From Clostridia bacterium (GTDB lineage Bacteria > Bacillota > Clostridia > UBA1381), in assembly GCA_900756545.1 (NCBI GenBank), contig CAAEKO010000005.1:1-34041 (forward strand): 34,041 nt of DNA, written 5' to 3'. Under the pieces are notes generated by a model, which did not search any database, was not told the DNA's origin, and saw only the letters and a program-made list of their open reading frames with translations. Of the stretch, positions 1-6,567 are shown in pieces. The position numbers and the translations under genes were made by a program. Position 1 is the stretch's first letter. Each line of letters opens with the position of its first letter.

Positions 1-24
1 AAAATCTTCATAGCATTCAATCAT
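1..24 (-). CDS. XRE-type regulator, second copy, 5' end only (cut by window edge)
   Basis: Only the first eight codons lie in the window. On the minus strand they read MIECYEDF, identical to the start of the complete XRE gene at 203-529. An AAGGAGGT ribosome binding site lies at 33-40, nine bases before the ATG. A TTG just upstream of the ATG could also start translation. The shared sequence continues through the promoter (about 1-90 against 508-600), so this is a duplicated regulator rather than chance similarity. The rest of the protein is outside the window, so its function is inferred only from the sister copy. Confidence 0.7.
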
Positions 25-47
25 CAAATCACACCTCCTTATATACT

Positions 48-85
48 ATTATACAGTTTAAATATTCTATTTTATCCTGTTAAAA
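48..85 (-). promoter_or_regulatory. Minus-strand promoter and candidate operator of XRE copy 1
   Basis: On the minus strand TATAAT lies at 48-53, directly preceded by TG. No TTGACA-like -35 is present at 17 bp. That position is instead occupied by AACAGGATA, which is conserved in front of the second copy. CCTGTTAAAA at 76-85 is a perfect inverted repeat of TTTTAACAGG at 141-150. This suggests the promoter needs, or is controlled by, a protein bound at AACAGG, possibly the XRE protein itself. The role is inference. Confidence 0.5.
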
Positions 86-167
86 CTGCAATTTCTATCA
101 ATGTAATTTGTTAGATGGGGCATAATTATAATATTACTCTTTTTAACAGGCTGATAATAAATGCCTT

Positions 168-203
168 GGAAAAAATAAAAAAACTCCACATATTACGCGA
201 AGT
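168..203 (-). terminator. Rho-independent terminator of the XRE gene (minus strand)
   Basis: Read on the minus strand, the stop codon is followed by a hairpin with arms at 196-203 and 183-190 (eight pairs including G-U pairs, loop TAATA). A T-rich run follows, at 168-182 on the plus strand as A residues. It separates this gene from the promoter of the next copy. Confidence 0.6.
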
Positions 204-529
204 TACTTTTTCATTAATTCTATAAAAGCAAGTAATTTTTGTAATGTTTTTTCATCCATCTTTTTAGTTTCATGCATCAATTTTAAGTATAAGGCCGGAG
301 CATTTATTTCATTATCAAAAAAATCTCTTGGTGTAATATTAAAAAATTCACAAATCAAATATAGCCTTTGTATAGAGGGCACATTGTTTTTATTTTCAAT
401 ATTATTAATATATCCAGCACCAAAGCCCAGAGACAAACTCATATCACGAGCGGAAAGATTCCTTTGCTCGCGGAGCTTTGTAATTCTTTCGCTTATAAAT
501 GCTTCAAAATCTTCATAGCATTCAATCAT
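203..529 (-). CDS. XRE-family helix-turn-helix transcriptional regulator
   Basis: A 108-aa DNA-binding protein with a Cro/CI-type helix-turn-helix at about residues 12-68. The recognition region carries the motif GAGYINNIENKNNVPSI, and the C-terminal helices probably mediate dimerisation. Length and layout are usual for a small repressor with no ligand domain. The ATG at 529 is chosen. A TTG at 532 lies at better spacing from the AAGGAG at 542-547 and could be the true start, adding one residue. The gene is transcribed away from the sigma4/alpha-CTD gene, so the space between them is a shared control region. A second copy of this gene begins at the left edge. Targets are unknown; self-regulation through the conserved AACAGGATA is inferred. 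Confidence 0.88.
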   Translation of the reverse strand: MIECYEDFEAFISERITKLREQRNLSARDMSLSLGFGAGYINNIENKNNVPSIQRLYLICEFFNITPRDFFDNEINAPALYLKLMHETKKMDEKTLQKLLAFIELMKK

Positions 530-600
530 CAAATCACCACACTCCTTTATATGCTATTATACAGTACGGATATTAATTTATATCCTGTTTAATAGGTTAT
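508..600. repeat. Direct repeat: XRE gene start plus promoter (copy 2)
   Basis: Second copy of the repeat at 1-90. It holds the first codons of the complete XRE gene, its ribosome binding site, the minus-strand TATAAT at 556-561 and the conserved TATCCTGTTT at 581-590. Confidence 0.75.
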
Positions 601-605
601 TTTTA

Positions 606-634
606 TTGACGCATCTCGTAAAAACAGATATAAT
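606..634 (+). promoter_or_regulatory. Sigma-A type promoter of the sigma4/alpha-CTD gene
   Basis: TTGACG (606-611), a 17-bp spacer and TATAAT (629-634) form a near-consensus promoter pointing right. The predicted leader is roughly 90 nt. It contains an inverted repeat ACTATT-TGT-AATAGT at 665-679, which could be an operator or a small hairpin. The neighbouring divergent XRE promoter lies about 50 bp to the left. Confidence 0.75.
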
Positions 635-733
635 ATAATTTATATACTTTTAAACGGGTCACAAACTATTTGTAATAGTAAAACTGACTGGTTGTCCCCA
701 TTTTTGAAGTAAGCGAGAAGAAGGTGTGTTTTG

Positions 734-1420
734 ATGACAAATAATGAGTATGCCAAGCGGCTTTACTGTGCTGCGTTTGGGCTTGGCGACGACAATGGCG
801 ACGTTTACGTCCGCGGTGTATTTGACGTGTTAAGTACATTGACAGAGCGGAAGCGGCTTGTGCTAGAGTGCCGCTACCGAAATGGTATGACGTATAAGCG
901 GATAGGCGAAATACTTGGAGGTATGAACGGCAGCCGGGCGCGCCGGATTTTAGATAAAGCGCTGCGGGAGCTTCGCCGCCCGGAAAACGCCGAAAGCATG
1001 AGCGTTTCAAAAATTATTGAAAACAAAAATGAACTCCTGAAGCTTTTGCAGGATAAAGACGACATGATTAATGAATTGTTTAGCCAGATCAGCGATCTTT
1101 TGTGCGGAGAGCCGATCAAGCAAGCGATGCAAAATCAGCTGGCCTGCCGGAAAATGAAAATTATTGATATGGGCTTTCCTAGACGTTTATCGAACGCGCT
1201 TGCCAGAGCAGGGATATATGATTGTGATGCATTGCTTGCGCTGAACAGCTTTCAGGAATTTACGAAGATGACCAATATTGGGCGCCTTTCCATATTTCAA
1301 ATTGTCCATAAAATGCGCGCGTGCGGCTATGCTGAATGGGCGGACAAAATCGAAGAGGGCGGCGACCGCCGTTATATAGAGCTGCAGCAAAGAAGGGGAG
1401 ACCCGACAAAAAATAGATGA
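734..1420 (+). CDS. Sigma-70 region-4-like HTH fused to an RNA polymerase alpha-CTD-like domain
   Basis: A 228-aa protein with two domains that normally belong to different RNA polymerase subunits. Residues about 34-83 match sigma-70 region 4 (LTERKRLVLECRY, then a YKRIGEIL helix-turn-helix, then RARRILDKALRELRRP). Residues about 90-135 are charged and helical, probably a linker or coiled coil. Residues about 141-198 resemble the alpha C-terminal domain: IIDMGFPRRLSNALARAGI followed by TNIGRLSIFQIVHKM aligns with the helix-hairpin-helix fold that binds UP-element DNA, keeping the R-x-x-N and NxG-x-x-S positions. There is no region 2, so it should not melt promoters itself. The ATG at 734 follows AAGGTG at 721-726. 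The role as a polymerase-contacting activator or adaptor is inferred. Confidence 0.75.
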   Translation: MTNNEYAKRLYCAAFGLGDDNGDVYVRGVFDVLSTLTERKRLVLECRYRNGMTYKRIGEILGGMNGSRARRILDKALRELRRPENAESMSVSKIIENKNELLKLLQDKDDMINELFSQISDLLCGEPIKQAMQNQLACRKMKIIDMGFPRRLSNALARAGIYDCDALLALNSFQEFTKMTNIGRLSIFQIVHKMRACGYAEWADKIEEGGDRRYIELQQRRGDPTKNR

Positions 1421-1622
1421 TAAAGCGCGGCTGCTATAATCCCATTTGTTTTTATGACAAATAGAGTTTTTATTTTACAAGTTTTGCATAAGCAATCAGA
1501 CGGAATTTGACAAATAATTATAGCTTTTCTGTGCATTTTACATGCGGGCAAATAGAAAGCTTAGATATTTTTGTGTGAAATAGACAAATATGACGTTCGA
1601 CAAAAATTCTAAGCGTTCGCTC
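1421..1622. other. Non-coding region with repeated GACAAAT elements
   Basis: No credible gene is seen here. Right after the upstream stop, ATTTGT and ACAAAT (1444-1449 and 1457-1462) can pair as a weak hairpin followed by a T-rich stretch, possibly a weak terminator. GACAA elements recur on the plus strand at about 1456, 1509, 1583 and 1599, the third as TAGACAAATA. The same core recurs upstream of both paired XRE genes, so this region is probably a binding platform for those regulators. Confidence 0.5.
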
Positions 1623-1680
1623 TTGATAAATTAACGAATAGCAAGTATAATTTGACTATTAGCAATATTAATAATGCTAA
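1623..1680 (+). promoter_or_regulatory. Sigma-A promoter with inverted repeat at the transcription start
   Basis: TTGATA (1623-1628), a 17-bp spacer and TATAAT (1646-1651) form a strong promoter for the zinc-ribbon gene. TTAGCA (1659-1664) and TGCTAA (1675-1680) form an inverted repeat around the expected start of transcription, a typical repressor position. TAGACAA and CGACAAA elements lie just upstream. Confidence 0.7.
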
Positions 1681-1706
1681 AAGACAAATCAAAGGAGGAA
1701 ATTTCA

Positions 1707-2213
1707 ATGGTAGAACTATTAGAAATCAAAATGAATCGGGAAGGGAGGATTTTGCTGCCGGAAAGCATCAGTCTTCAAAGTGATGAAGTCAACATCTGTA
1801 TATCTGAAATGCAGTTAAAAACGATTACAGATAAAACAGCCCAATGCATGTTTTGCGGATCGGAACATAACATTTTGCACATTCATGGAAAATTGATCTG
1901 CAATGTTTGCCGGGAGGCTATTCTTCATGATGAATATGTAGACTATTCTGTGGAAGTGATTGAGAAGGTAAAAGTGAAATATGAACATGAGCTGATGCTG
2001 CCGAAGGAAATGCTGCAGATTTATAAATTATCAGAAAACACAATGGTGCTGCTAATTATTGACAGTAAAGCCGGTGAAATCAGCATTATTCCAGCGGTTT
2101 CCGGAGAAATGAACCATTGTACGATTTGCGGGGAAGATAAAAACTTATACAAATTGGGCGGGGAATACTTTTGCTACGATTGTTTATGCAGTCTTCAAAA
2201 AGCGGCGTTATAG
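1707..2213 (+). CDS. AbrB-like protein with two tandem domain plus zinc-ribbon units
   Basis: A 168-aa protein. The start at 1707 is chosen because AGGAGG at 1693-1698 sits eight bases before it; an in-frame ATG at 1674 lies inside the operator-like repeat and has no ribosome binding site. The protein appears to be an internal duplication. Each half begins with a beta-rich segment resembling a SpoVT/AbrB swapped hairpin (REGRILLPESI; YEHELMLPKEM). Each half ends in a four-cysteine zinc site (CMFC...CNVC and CTIC...CYDC, 16-18 residues apart). AbrB-family proteins bind AT-rich DNA as transition-state regulators, so a role in transcription control is likely. The AbrB halves are degenerate, so this is homology by pattern rather than certain identity. 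Confidence 0.65.
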   Translation: MVELLEIKMNREGRILLPESISLQSDEVNICISEMQLKTITDKTAQCMFCGSEHNILHIHGKLICNVCREAILHDEYVDYSVEVIEKVKVKYEHELMLPKEMLQIYKLSENTMVLLIIDSKAGEISIIPAVSGEMNHCTICGEDKNLYKLGGEYFCYDCLCSLQKAAL

Positions 2214-2222
2214 AACAATAAA

Positions 2223-2260
2223 AGACAGGCAAACGATATCATAACATCGGACGCCTGTCT
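2223..2260 (-). terminator. Terminator between convergent genes
   Basis: AGACAGGC (2223-2230) pairs with GCCTGTCT (2253-2260), with extra inner CGAT/ATCG pairing. On the minus strand the stem is followed by TTTTATTGTT, so it best serves the XRE gene ending at 2270. On the plus strand the downstream bases are less T-rich, but the hairpin may also stop the zinc-protein transcript. Confidence 0.7.
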
Positions 2261-2269
2261 ATGTTCGTT

Positions 2270-2608
2270 CTATTTACGATCAGCGCTGTCGTGCGAAAGC
2301 AGATGCTGAATGGCATTTGCCAAGGCGTCACGCTCGGATGCAGACAGTTTAGCGGTGACTACGTCCAAGCTGTCATATGCCGAACGTTCACTGCCCAGCA
2401 AAAGATAGTCTATGGAAACATTCAGACAACTTGCTAAGGCAATCAACGCGCTGATAGAAGGGGAACGCTTGCCTGTTTCGATTTGTGAAATGTAACTGGG
2501 CGCGTATCCGAGCTTGTCAGAAAGCTGCTCTTGTTTTAAATGCATAGATTTTCGTTTCGCTCTGACCCGGTCCTGAAATCCAGTTATATCATAAAAGTCG
2601 CAATTCAT
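2270..2608 (-). CDS. XRE-family regulator, paralogue A
   Basis: A 112-aa repressor-type protein. An N-terminal Cro/CI helix-turn-helix spans about residues 12-70, with the motif SYISQIETGKRSPSISALIALA, closely similar to paralogue B at 2726-3067 (shared YISQIETGKR, NVSIDYLLLGS, RSAYD). The C-terminal 40 residues are helical and probably dimerise. GGAGG precedes the ATG at 2608. The minus-strand -10 TATAAT at 2635-2640 is immediately flanked by a TGTCTA half-site, with a 29-bp operator-like element further upstream at 2671-2699. Autoregulation is therefore likely but inferred. Confidence 0.88.
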   Translation of the reverse strand: MNCDFYDITGFQDRVRAKRKSMHLKQEQLSDKLGYAPSYISQIETGKRSPSISALIALASCLNVSIDYLLLGSERSAYDSLDVVTAKLSASERDALANAIQHLLSHDSADRK

Positions 2609-2634
2609 TACTAAGCCTCCTTCCGATAGAAATA

Positions 2635-2699
2635 ATTATATGTCTATGCGACGGAAATTTACATCAACAATTAGACAAATAATATTACAATTAGACAAG
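2635..2699 (-). promoter_or_regulatory. Promoter and operator region of XRE paralogue A
   Basis: The minus-strand TATAAT is at 2635-2640, and TGTCTA (2641-2646) abuts it. The 2671-2699 element has TAGACAA at both ends with TTACAA between them. It matches 23 of 29 positions of the element at 3130-3158 with no gaps. Confidence 0.65.
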
Positions 2700-2725
2700 G
2701 TGTGGATTTAAAACGGGCGGAATTC

Positions 2726-3067
2726 TTATTTTTGAAGCTCTAAGCTCTCATGCAAGATTAAATGCTGGATCATGTTCGCTAAGACGTCTCGTCCTGTTGG
2801 AGAAAGCTTGGAAGTAATGATATCTAAATTATCATAAGCCGACCGTTGGCTGCCAAATAATATGTAATCCACAGAAACATTGAGAACATTGGCTAAAGCA
2901 ATCAGCAAAGTAACAGATGGTATGCGTTTGCCAGTCTCAATTTGGGAAATATAGCTGGAATCATAATCCAGCTCCTCGGATAGCTCCTTTTGTGTTAAAC
3001 CCAAGCCCTTCCTTTTTGCTTTAACACGCTTCGATAATCCGGCTAAGTCGTCATAGTTGTAACTCAT
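2726..3067 (-). CDS. XRE-family regulator, paralogue B
   Basis: A 113-aa paralogue of the XRE gene at 2270-2608, from which it is separated by 117 bp. The helix-turn-helix covers about residues 10-70 (DSSYISQIETGKRIPSVTLL), followed by NVSVDYILFGSQRSAYDNLD and a helical C-terminus. The ATG at 3067 has an AAGGAG upstream. The two genes and their promoter regions are similar, so the whole unit was duplicated in tandem. This copy faces away from the ECF sigma gene, and the shared intergenic space holds TAGACA half-sites, so it is the best candidate to control both itself and the sigma/surface operon. That link is inferred from position. Confidence 0.88.
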   Translation of the reverse strand: MSYNYDDLAGLSKRVKAKRKGLGLTQKELSEELDYDSSYISQIETGKRIPSVTLLIALANVLNVSVDYILFGSQRSAYDNLDIITSKLSPTGRDVLANMIQHLILHESLELQK

Positions 3068-3093
3068 GGCAATACTCCTTTCTTATAGAAAAA

Positions 3094-3170
3094 ATTATAT
3101 GTCTTAAAGAAAGATAAATGAAGAATCAAATAGACAAGTTATTTTACAAATAGACATGTCTATATAGTAT
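3094..3170. promoter_or_regulatory. Divergent promoter/operator between XRE paralogue B and the ECF sigma gene
   Basis: The minus-strand TATAAT (3094-3099) abuts a TGTCTT half-site. The 29-bp element lies at 3130-3158, and its last half-site extends into the perfect palindrome TAGACATGTCTA at 3151-3162. On the plus strand a possible TTTACA (3143-3148) and TAGTAT (3165-3170) with a 16-bp spacer flank that palindrome, so a bound regulator would block the sigma-gene promoter. The plus-strand promoter call is weaker than the operator call. Confidence 0.6.
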
Positions 3171-3213
3171 AAGTCAAAAAATCAATTTTATAAGACAAAA
3201 GCGTGGTGAAAAA

Positions 3214-3771
3214 ATGATATTTATTCAATTAACTATTGATAACAAAAGTGACAGAGAATTTGTGGAGACATTATTTCAAGAGAATGCGGAACGGATGTAC
3301 AAGATGGCGTTTCGTATTTTGATGGATCAATATTTGGCGGAAGACGCGGTGCAGATATCATTTGAGAATATTATCAAATACCTACCCAGAATCAAAAGAA
3401 TACCGCCGCATAAATTCTCGGCGTATCTGACTGTTATATGTAAAAATGTTGCGCGGGAATTATACAAGGATCAGCTCAGGCGTAATTCCGAGGGCGAGTA
3501 TATTGACGACTTTGAGGATGACATAAAAGATCCGCCGGATATCGTCATTTCAAAGGATGAAGTAAGCCACCTCGTCAATTTGATCCAATCCCTAAGACCC
3601 ATTTATGCGGACGTACTGATGCTAAAATATTTCTGCGAATTAGATGAAGACATCATAGCAGACGCATTAAACATTAGTCTGCATAATGTGCGTAAGCGTA
3701 TAACCAGAGGAAAGAAAATGCTGGAGGAAATGCTGCGGGAGGAGGGGTTTGATGATTTTACACTGGAATAG
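3214..3771 (+). CDS. ECF-type sigma-70 family RNA polymerase sigma factor
   Basis: A 185-aa alternative sigma factor. Region 2 spans about residues 15-90 (LFQENAERMYKMAFRILMDQ, AEDAVQISFENI), binding core polymerase and the -10 element. A short acidic linker follows (DDFEDDIKDPPD). Region 4 spans about 115-178, with the helix-turn-helix EDIIADALNISLHNVRKRI. Regions 1 and 3 are absent, as in ECF factors. The upstream ribosome binding site is weak (GGTG). The 3' end overlaps the next gene, which in turn overlaps a membrane DUF4367 gene, the usual layout of a sigma factor with its anti-sigma. It is likely held inactive at the membrane until a surface signal arrives. Its own target promoters are not identified here. 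Confidence 0.9.
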   Translation: MIFIQLTIDNKSDREFVETLFQENAERMYKMAFRILMDQYLAEDAVQISFENIIKYLPRIKRIPPHKFSAYLTVICKNVARELYKDQLRRNSEGEYIDDFEDDIKDPPDIVISKDEVSHLVNLIQSLRPIYADVLMLKYFCELDEDIIADALNISLHNVRKRITRGKKMLEEMLREEGFDDFTLE

Positions 3772-3973
3772 AGAAAAATTAGAAATCATGCATAAAGCGG
3801 GCTATCCGGCTGCTGCGATTGCTTCGGTGATGGAATATGGGGGTGTATTTGAAGGTAGGACAATCGCTGTTCTTCAGAGAATACAGGAAGCTAAGGTGCG
3901 GAAAATATTAAGAGAAAGGAAAAAGCTTTTAGAGAAGGTTTTCAAGGGAGGGGTAGATAATGCAAGAGAATAA
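3752..3973 (+). CDS. Small protein between sigma factor and anti-sigma candidate
   Basis: A 73-aa basic, largely helical protein without signal peptide or membrane segment, and not recognised as a named family. It begins 20 bp inside the end of the sigma gene, behind GGAGGGG, and ends 14 bp inside the next gene. The three proteins are thus likely made in a coupled ratio. The C-terminal half is strongly charged (VRKILRERKKLLEKVFKGG). A role as an adaptor for sigma/anti-sigma interaction is possible but inferred only from position. Confidence 0.7.
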   Translation: MILHWNREKLEIMHKAGYPAAAIASVMEYGGVFEGRTIAVLQRIQEAKVRKILRERKKLLEKVFKGGVDNARE

Positions 3974-4688
3974 GAAGGAAACGAAAAAAATCACAGAAGA
4001 TTTTGACGCCCGGATAAAAAAAGCATTAGAGATGATATCAGCACAGCAGGAGCAATATCTGGACGGCCTGAATACGCCGGTAGAGTTTTCAGAGAAATTT
4101 AAGGGGAATATGCAGCTTCTGCTAGATCAAGTCAGTAGGAACGAAAAGAAAAGGGAAAAGGAACGCCGCCGGGCTATGATGAAAAGATATACAAAACGGA
4201 TTGCCGTTGCTGTCGCTGCATTCATTTTCGCGGGCGGGATAACGATTTTCAGTGTTGATGCGCTAAGAGTCAGATTTCTAAATCTCGTTGTGGAAATCGC
4301 AGAATCACATTCCACCTTTGATTTTGAAGGCAAGGAATTACCCGGCGAGTTGTATAGCGACATTCAACTGAATTACATTCCGGACGGTTTTGAGTTGGCG
4401 GAAAGTGAAGTAAGGGACGCTACTGTATATTTAAAATTTAAAAAAGAAGAGCAGTATTTTAATGTTTTAAGAAAAGAGCCGCATATTTCAATTAACACAG
4501 ATACGCAGGACGCTGTTATTGAGAAAACAACGGTCAATGGATATGAGGCGTTCTACAGCTCTAACAGCAATATAAACATTCTGGTATTCCATGATAATAC
4601 TTATGCCTATACGATTAATGGTAATATAGAGAAAGATGAAATCATGAAAATAGCAGAAAATATAGCCAGCGCAGGATATGCAGATTAG
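3960..4688 (+). CDS. Membrane-anchored DUF4367 protein, likely anti-sigma factor
   Basis: A 242-aa single-pass membrane protein. Residues 1-80 form a charged cytoplasmic region (two helical stretches, ending KKREKERRRAMMKRYTKR). Residues 81-98 are the transmembrane segment. The outer part, about 100-242, resembles DUF4367, with YIPDGFEL and a terminal segment EIMKIAENI. This topology, together with overlapping coupling to an ECF sigma factor, is typical of clostridial anti-sigma proteins that hold sigma with the cytoplasmic tail and sense through the outer domain. No zinc-binding HxxxCxxC motif is seen, so it is not of the ZAS type. The sensed signal is unknown. Confidence 0.75.
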   Translation: MQENKKETKKITEDFDARIKKALEMISAQQEQYLDGLNTPVEFSEKFKGNMQLLLDQVSRNEKKREKERRRAMMKRYTKRIAVAVAAFIFAGGITIFSVDALRVRFLNLVVEIAESHSTFDFEGKELPGELYSDIQLNYIPDGFELAESEVRDATVYLKFKKEEQYFNVLRKEPHISINTDTQDAVIEKTTVNGYEAFYSSNSNINILVFHDNTYAYTINGNIEKDEIMKIAENIASAGYAD

Positions 4689-4862
4689 GCCGGTCAGAGA
4701 GAAATAAATATATTACAAAAATAAAAAATTAAAAAAATTTAAAGAAATTTCAGGAATTTTGTCCTAAAAATGCTTAAATTTCCATTATATTATATGAAAG
4801 ACAATAAATGAGCGCTCCATTGATGTCTTAAATTAAATCATATAAAAAGAAGGAGAAGCATT

Positions 4863-5312
4863 ATGAAGGCAAAAAGACTAACAGCGTTATTATTAGCAAC
4901 TGCGTCGATGTGCATGAGCGGTATTGGGGTTTTCGCACAGACGGAAAGACAGGCAGTATTGGAGCCGCATTATGCGGCTGAAGAGGGAATCAGCCCGTAT
5001 TATCTGGTTCTTATTGCGTGCTGGCGGGGTTTGAAGAATGAAGGGAACGGCAAGCTGATGTGCTCGGGCGGCACGCTTGTACAGGAGGGCTACACGGCTG
5101 AAACATTGATGGAGCTGCAAAAGAAAGATAGCGACGGAAACTGGAATACTATATATTCGTGGACAGGAAAAGGAGGAACACAAAAAAGTTTTGATGAATA
5201 TAGATATGTCACAAAAGGGACATATCAGGTCAAGGTCACCCATTCCGCATATCAAGGCGATTCATTGGTAGAATTCAATATTACATATAGCAGCACTGTA
5301 ACAGTAAGCTAA
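4863..5312 (+). CDS. Small secreted protein of unknown function
   Basis: A 149-aa exported protein. A signal peptide is clear at residues 1-25 (cleavage after GVFA). The mature part is beta-rich, with sequence typical of an Ig-like fold (ETLMELQKKDSDGNWNTIYS, YRYVTKGTYQVKVTHSAY, ending FNITYSSTVTV). AGGAG at 4851-4855 sets the start. A 174-bp AT-rich space separates it from the anti-sigma gene, enough for a separate promoter, though none is clear. It resembles small clostridial secreted proteins with no known role. Being first in the surface block downstream of the sigma genes, it may be a target of that sigma factor (inference). Confidence 0.8.
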   Translation: MKAKRLTALLLATASMCMSGIGVFAQTERQAVLEPHYAAEEGISPYYLVLIACWRGLKNEGNGKLMCSGGTLVQEGYTAETLMELQKKDSDGNWNTIYSWTGKGGTQKSFDEYRYVTKGTYQVKVTHSAYQGDSLVEFNITYSSTVTVS

Positions 5313-5323
5313 GAGCTTGGATG

Positions 5324-5358
5324 AATCCGGGAGGGGGAAACCTCCCCTTTCCCGGATT
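5324..5358 (+). terminator. Strong hairpin between secreted-protein genes
   Basis: AATCCGGG (5324-5331) pairs with CCCGGATT (5351-5358), and an inner GAGGGG/CCTCCCC stem closes over a GAAA-type loop. No T run follows on the plus strand, so it may be a transcript-stabilising or partial-attenuation hairpin rather than a full terminator. It would let the 149-aa gene be expressed more strongly than the genes downstream. Confidence 0.55.
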
Positions 5359-5403
5359 CTAAAACCGTATATAAAATTCTATATAATAATTTGAGGGATA
5401 TAT

Positions 5404-6465
5404 ATGAAAAAGATTAGGATAATTTCTACGGCAATGCTGCTTGTGCTTTTTATACTGGGAAGCAGCCATGTATTCGCGGAAAATACGCGGATAGGCCCGG
5501 CGGAACAAATACAGGCTGGATATATCCGGGGCGGCGCCGATACGTCTGTAAAGGTCGTCAAGTATGCAGACGATGAGGAGATTGTCGTGTTTCAGGGACT
5601 GCTTAGCGATTATGACAACGGAGCCTGGACATGCTTTGATTTCAGCCAGACAGCTTTCGCGGTCATTTTAGATTGGGATACCAATGAAACGCTGTACATT
5701 GTTCCGATAAACGATAATGCACCTCAAAAAATTCTGCGGAAACAGCAAAATAAAATGAGTACGCTGAGCGTGGTTCAGCCTGCGCTGACAATTGCGGCGA
5801 GCTACTATGTGAACAATAGTGAATTGAACGATACAGAAATTGATATTGCCCCGGGAGACAGTATTCGGGCAGACTATAGTATTACAAACCAACAAGCGGA
5901 AGCACAGGATATAGAATTGGTAATAGCCTTGTATTCAGCAGATCATAAATTGGTCGACATAAATACCGTGTCGGATACAATTCCCGCCAATACTTCCAAA
6001 ACGATCACGAATACCCTCACAGCGGAGGGCGGAGAATGTTATGCGAAAGTATTTTTGTGGGAAAGCTTCGGCGGGTTAGCGCCATTGTACAGCGTAGTGC
6101 AAATCGGGAATGTGCCCGCCGCGCAAATCGTTTCTGCGGCTGAGATAGACTGCGCAGCCGGAAAAGAATATAATCTCGTATTGACAGTAGAAAATATGCC
6201 GGTTAATGACAGCGGCGCTTATACGGTGCGGTATGATCCGGCAAAGCTAAGCGTGTTGGACTTAAGCTCCTTAACCTATAAAAGAGAATTGGAAACAGGT
6301 ACGATTGCGCAGTGTAATATTAATATCACAGGGTTTGATCCGCAGGAGGGCCGCATATCCTTCTCCAATTCAAATGAAGAAACAGAAATGGTATCGAAAG
6401 TTTTAAACAGTATTCGATTCAAGGGTTTGGTTTCCGATGTTAAGACTATTGTGACGATTGAATAG
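5404..6465 (+). CDS. Secreted protein with Ig-like and cohesin-like domains
   Basis: A 353-aa exported protein. A signal peptide occupies residues 1-25 (cleavage after SSHVFA). Residues about 26-125 form an unassigned beta-rich region. Residues about 126-235 resemble the clostridial Ig-like module, with an unordered-linker-friendly pattern (ADYSITNQQAEAQDIELVIA; AKVFLWESFGGLAPL). Residues about 245-350 resemble a cohesin-type fold (LVLTVENMPVNDSGAYTVRY, then YDPAKLSVLD, ISFSNSN, ending in an IRFKGL strand). Similar modules occur on clostridial surface proteins that bind partners or the wall. It is followed 102 bp later by the giant RHS gene, so a role in assembling or displaying that protein is possible (inference). 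Confidence 0.75.
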   Translation: MKKIRIISTAMLLVLFILGSSHVFAENTRIGPAEQIQAGYIRGGADTSVKVVKYADDEEIVVFQGLLSDYDNGAWTCFDFSQTAFAVILDWDTNETLYIVPINDNAPQKILRKQQNKMSTLSVVQPALTIAASYYVNNSELNDTEIDIAPGDSIRADYSITNQQAEAQDIELVIALYSADHKLVDINTVSDTIPANTSKTITNTLTAEGGECYAKVFLWESFGGLAPLYSVVQIGNVPAAQIVSAAEIDCAAGKEYNLVLTVENMPVNDSGAYTVRYDPAKLSVLDLSSLTYKRELETGTIAQCNINITGFDPQEGRISFSNSNEETEMVSKVLNSIRFKGLVSDVKTIVTIE

Positions 6466-6567
6466 AACTAGGGGTTAACGTGAAAAATAAGCGGCGGGCC
6501 GCAATTTGCTTGCGTCTTTTTTGCGTTATGATATATGCCGCTGCAGGCGGCGGAATGGAGGGTACAG

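Larger units (their letters stand above)
1..90. repeat. Direct repeat: XRE gene start plus promoter (copy 1)
   Basis: This stretch matches 508-600 in the same orientation. Both contain the start of the XRE coding sequence, the ribosome binding site, the minus-strand -10 TATAAT and an AACAGGATA element further upstream. Small differences after the ribosome binding site show the copies have begun to diverge. The partner copy is listed separately. Confidence 0.75.

Noticed and set aside
6506..6534. TTGCTT-N17-TGATAT as a promoter for the giant gene
   Set aside because: Both hexamers are weak and the upstream gene ends only 41 bp earlier; a shared transcript is at least as likely.
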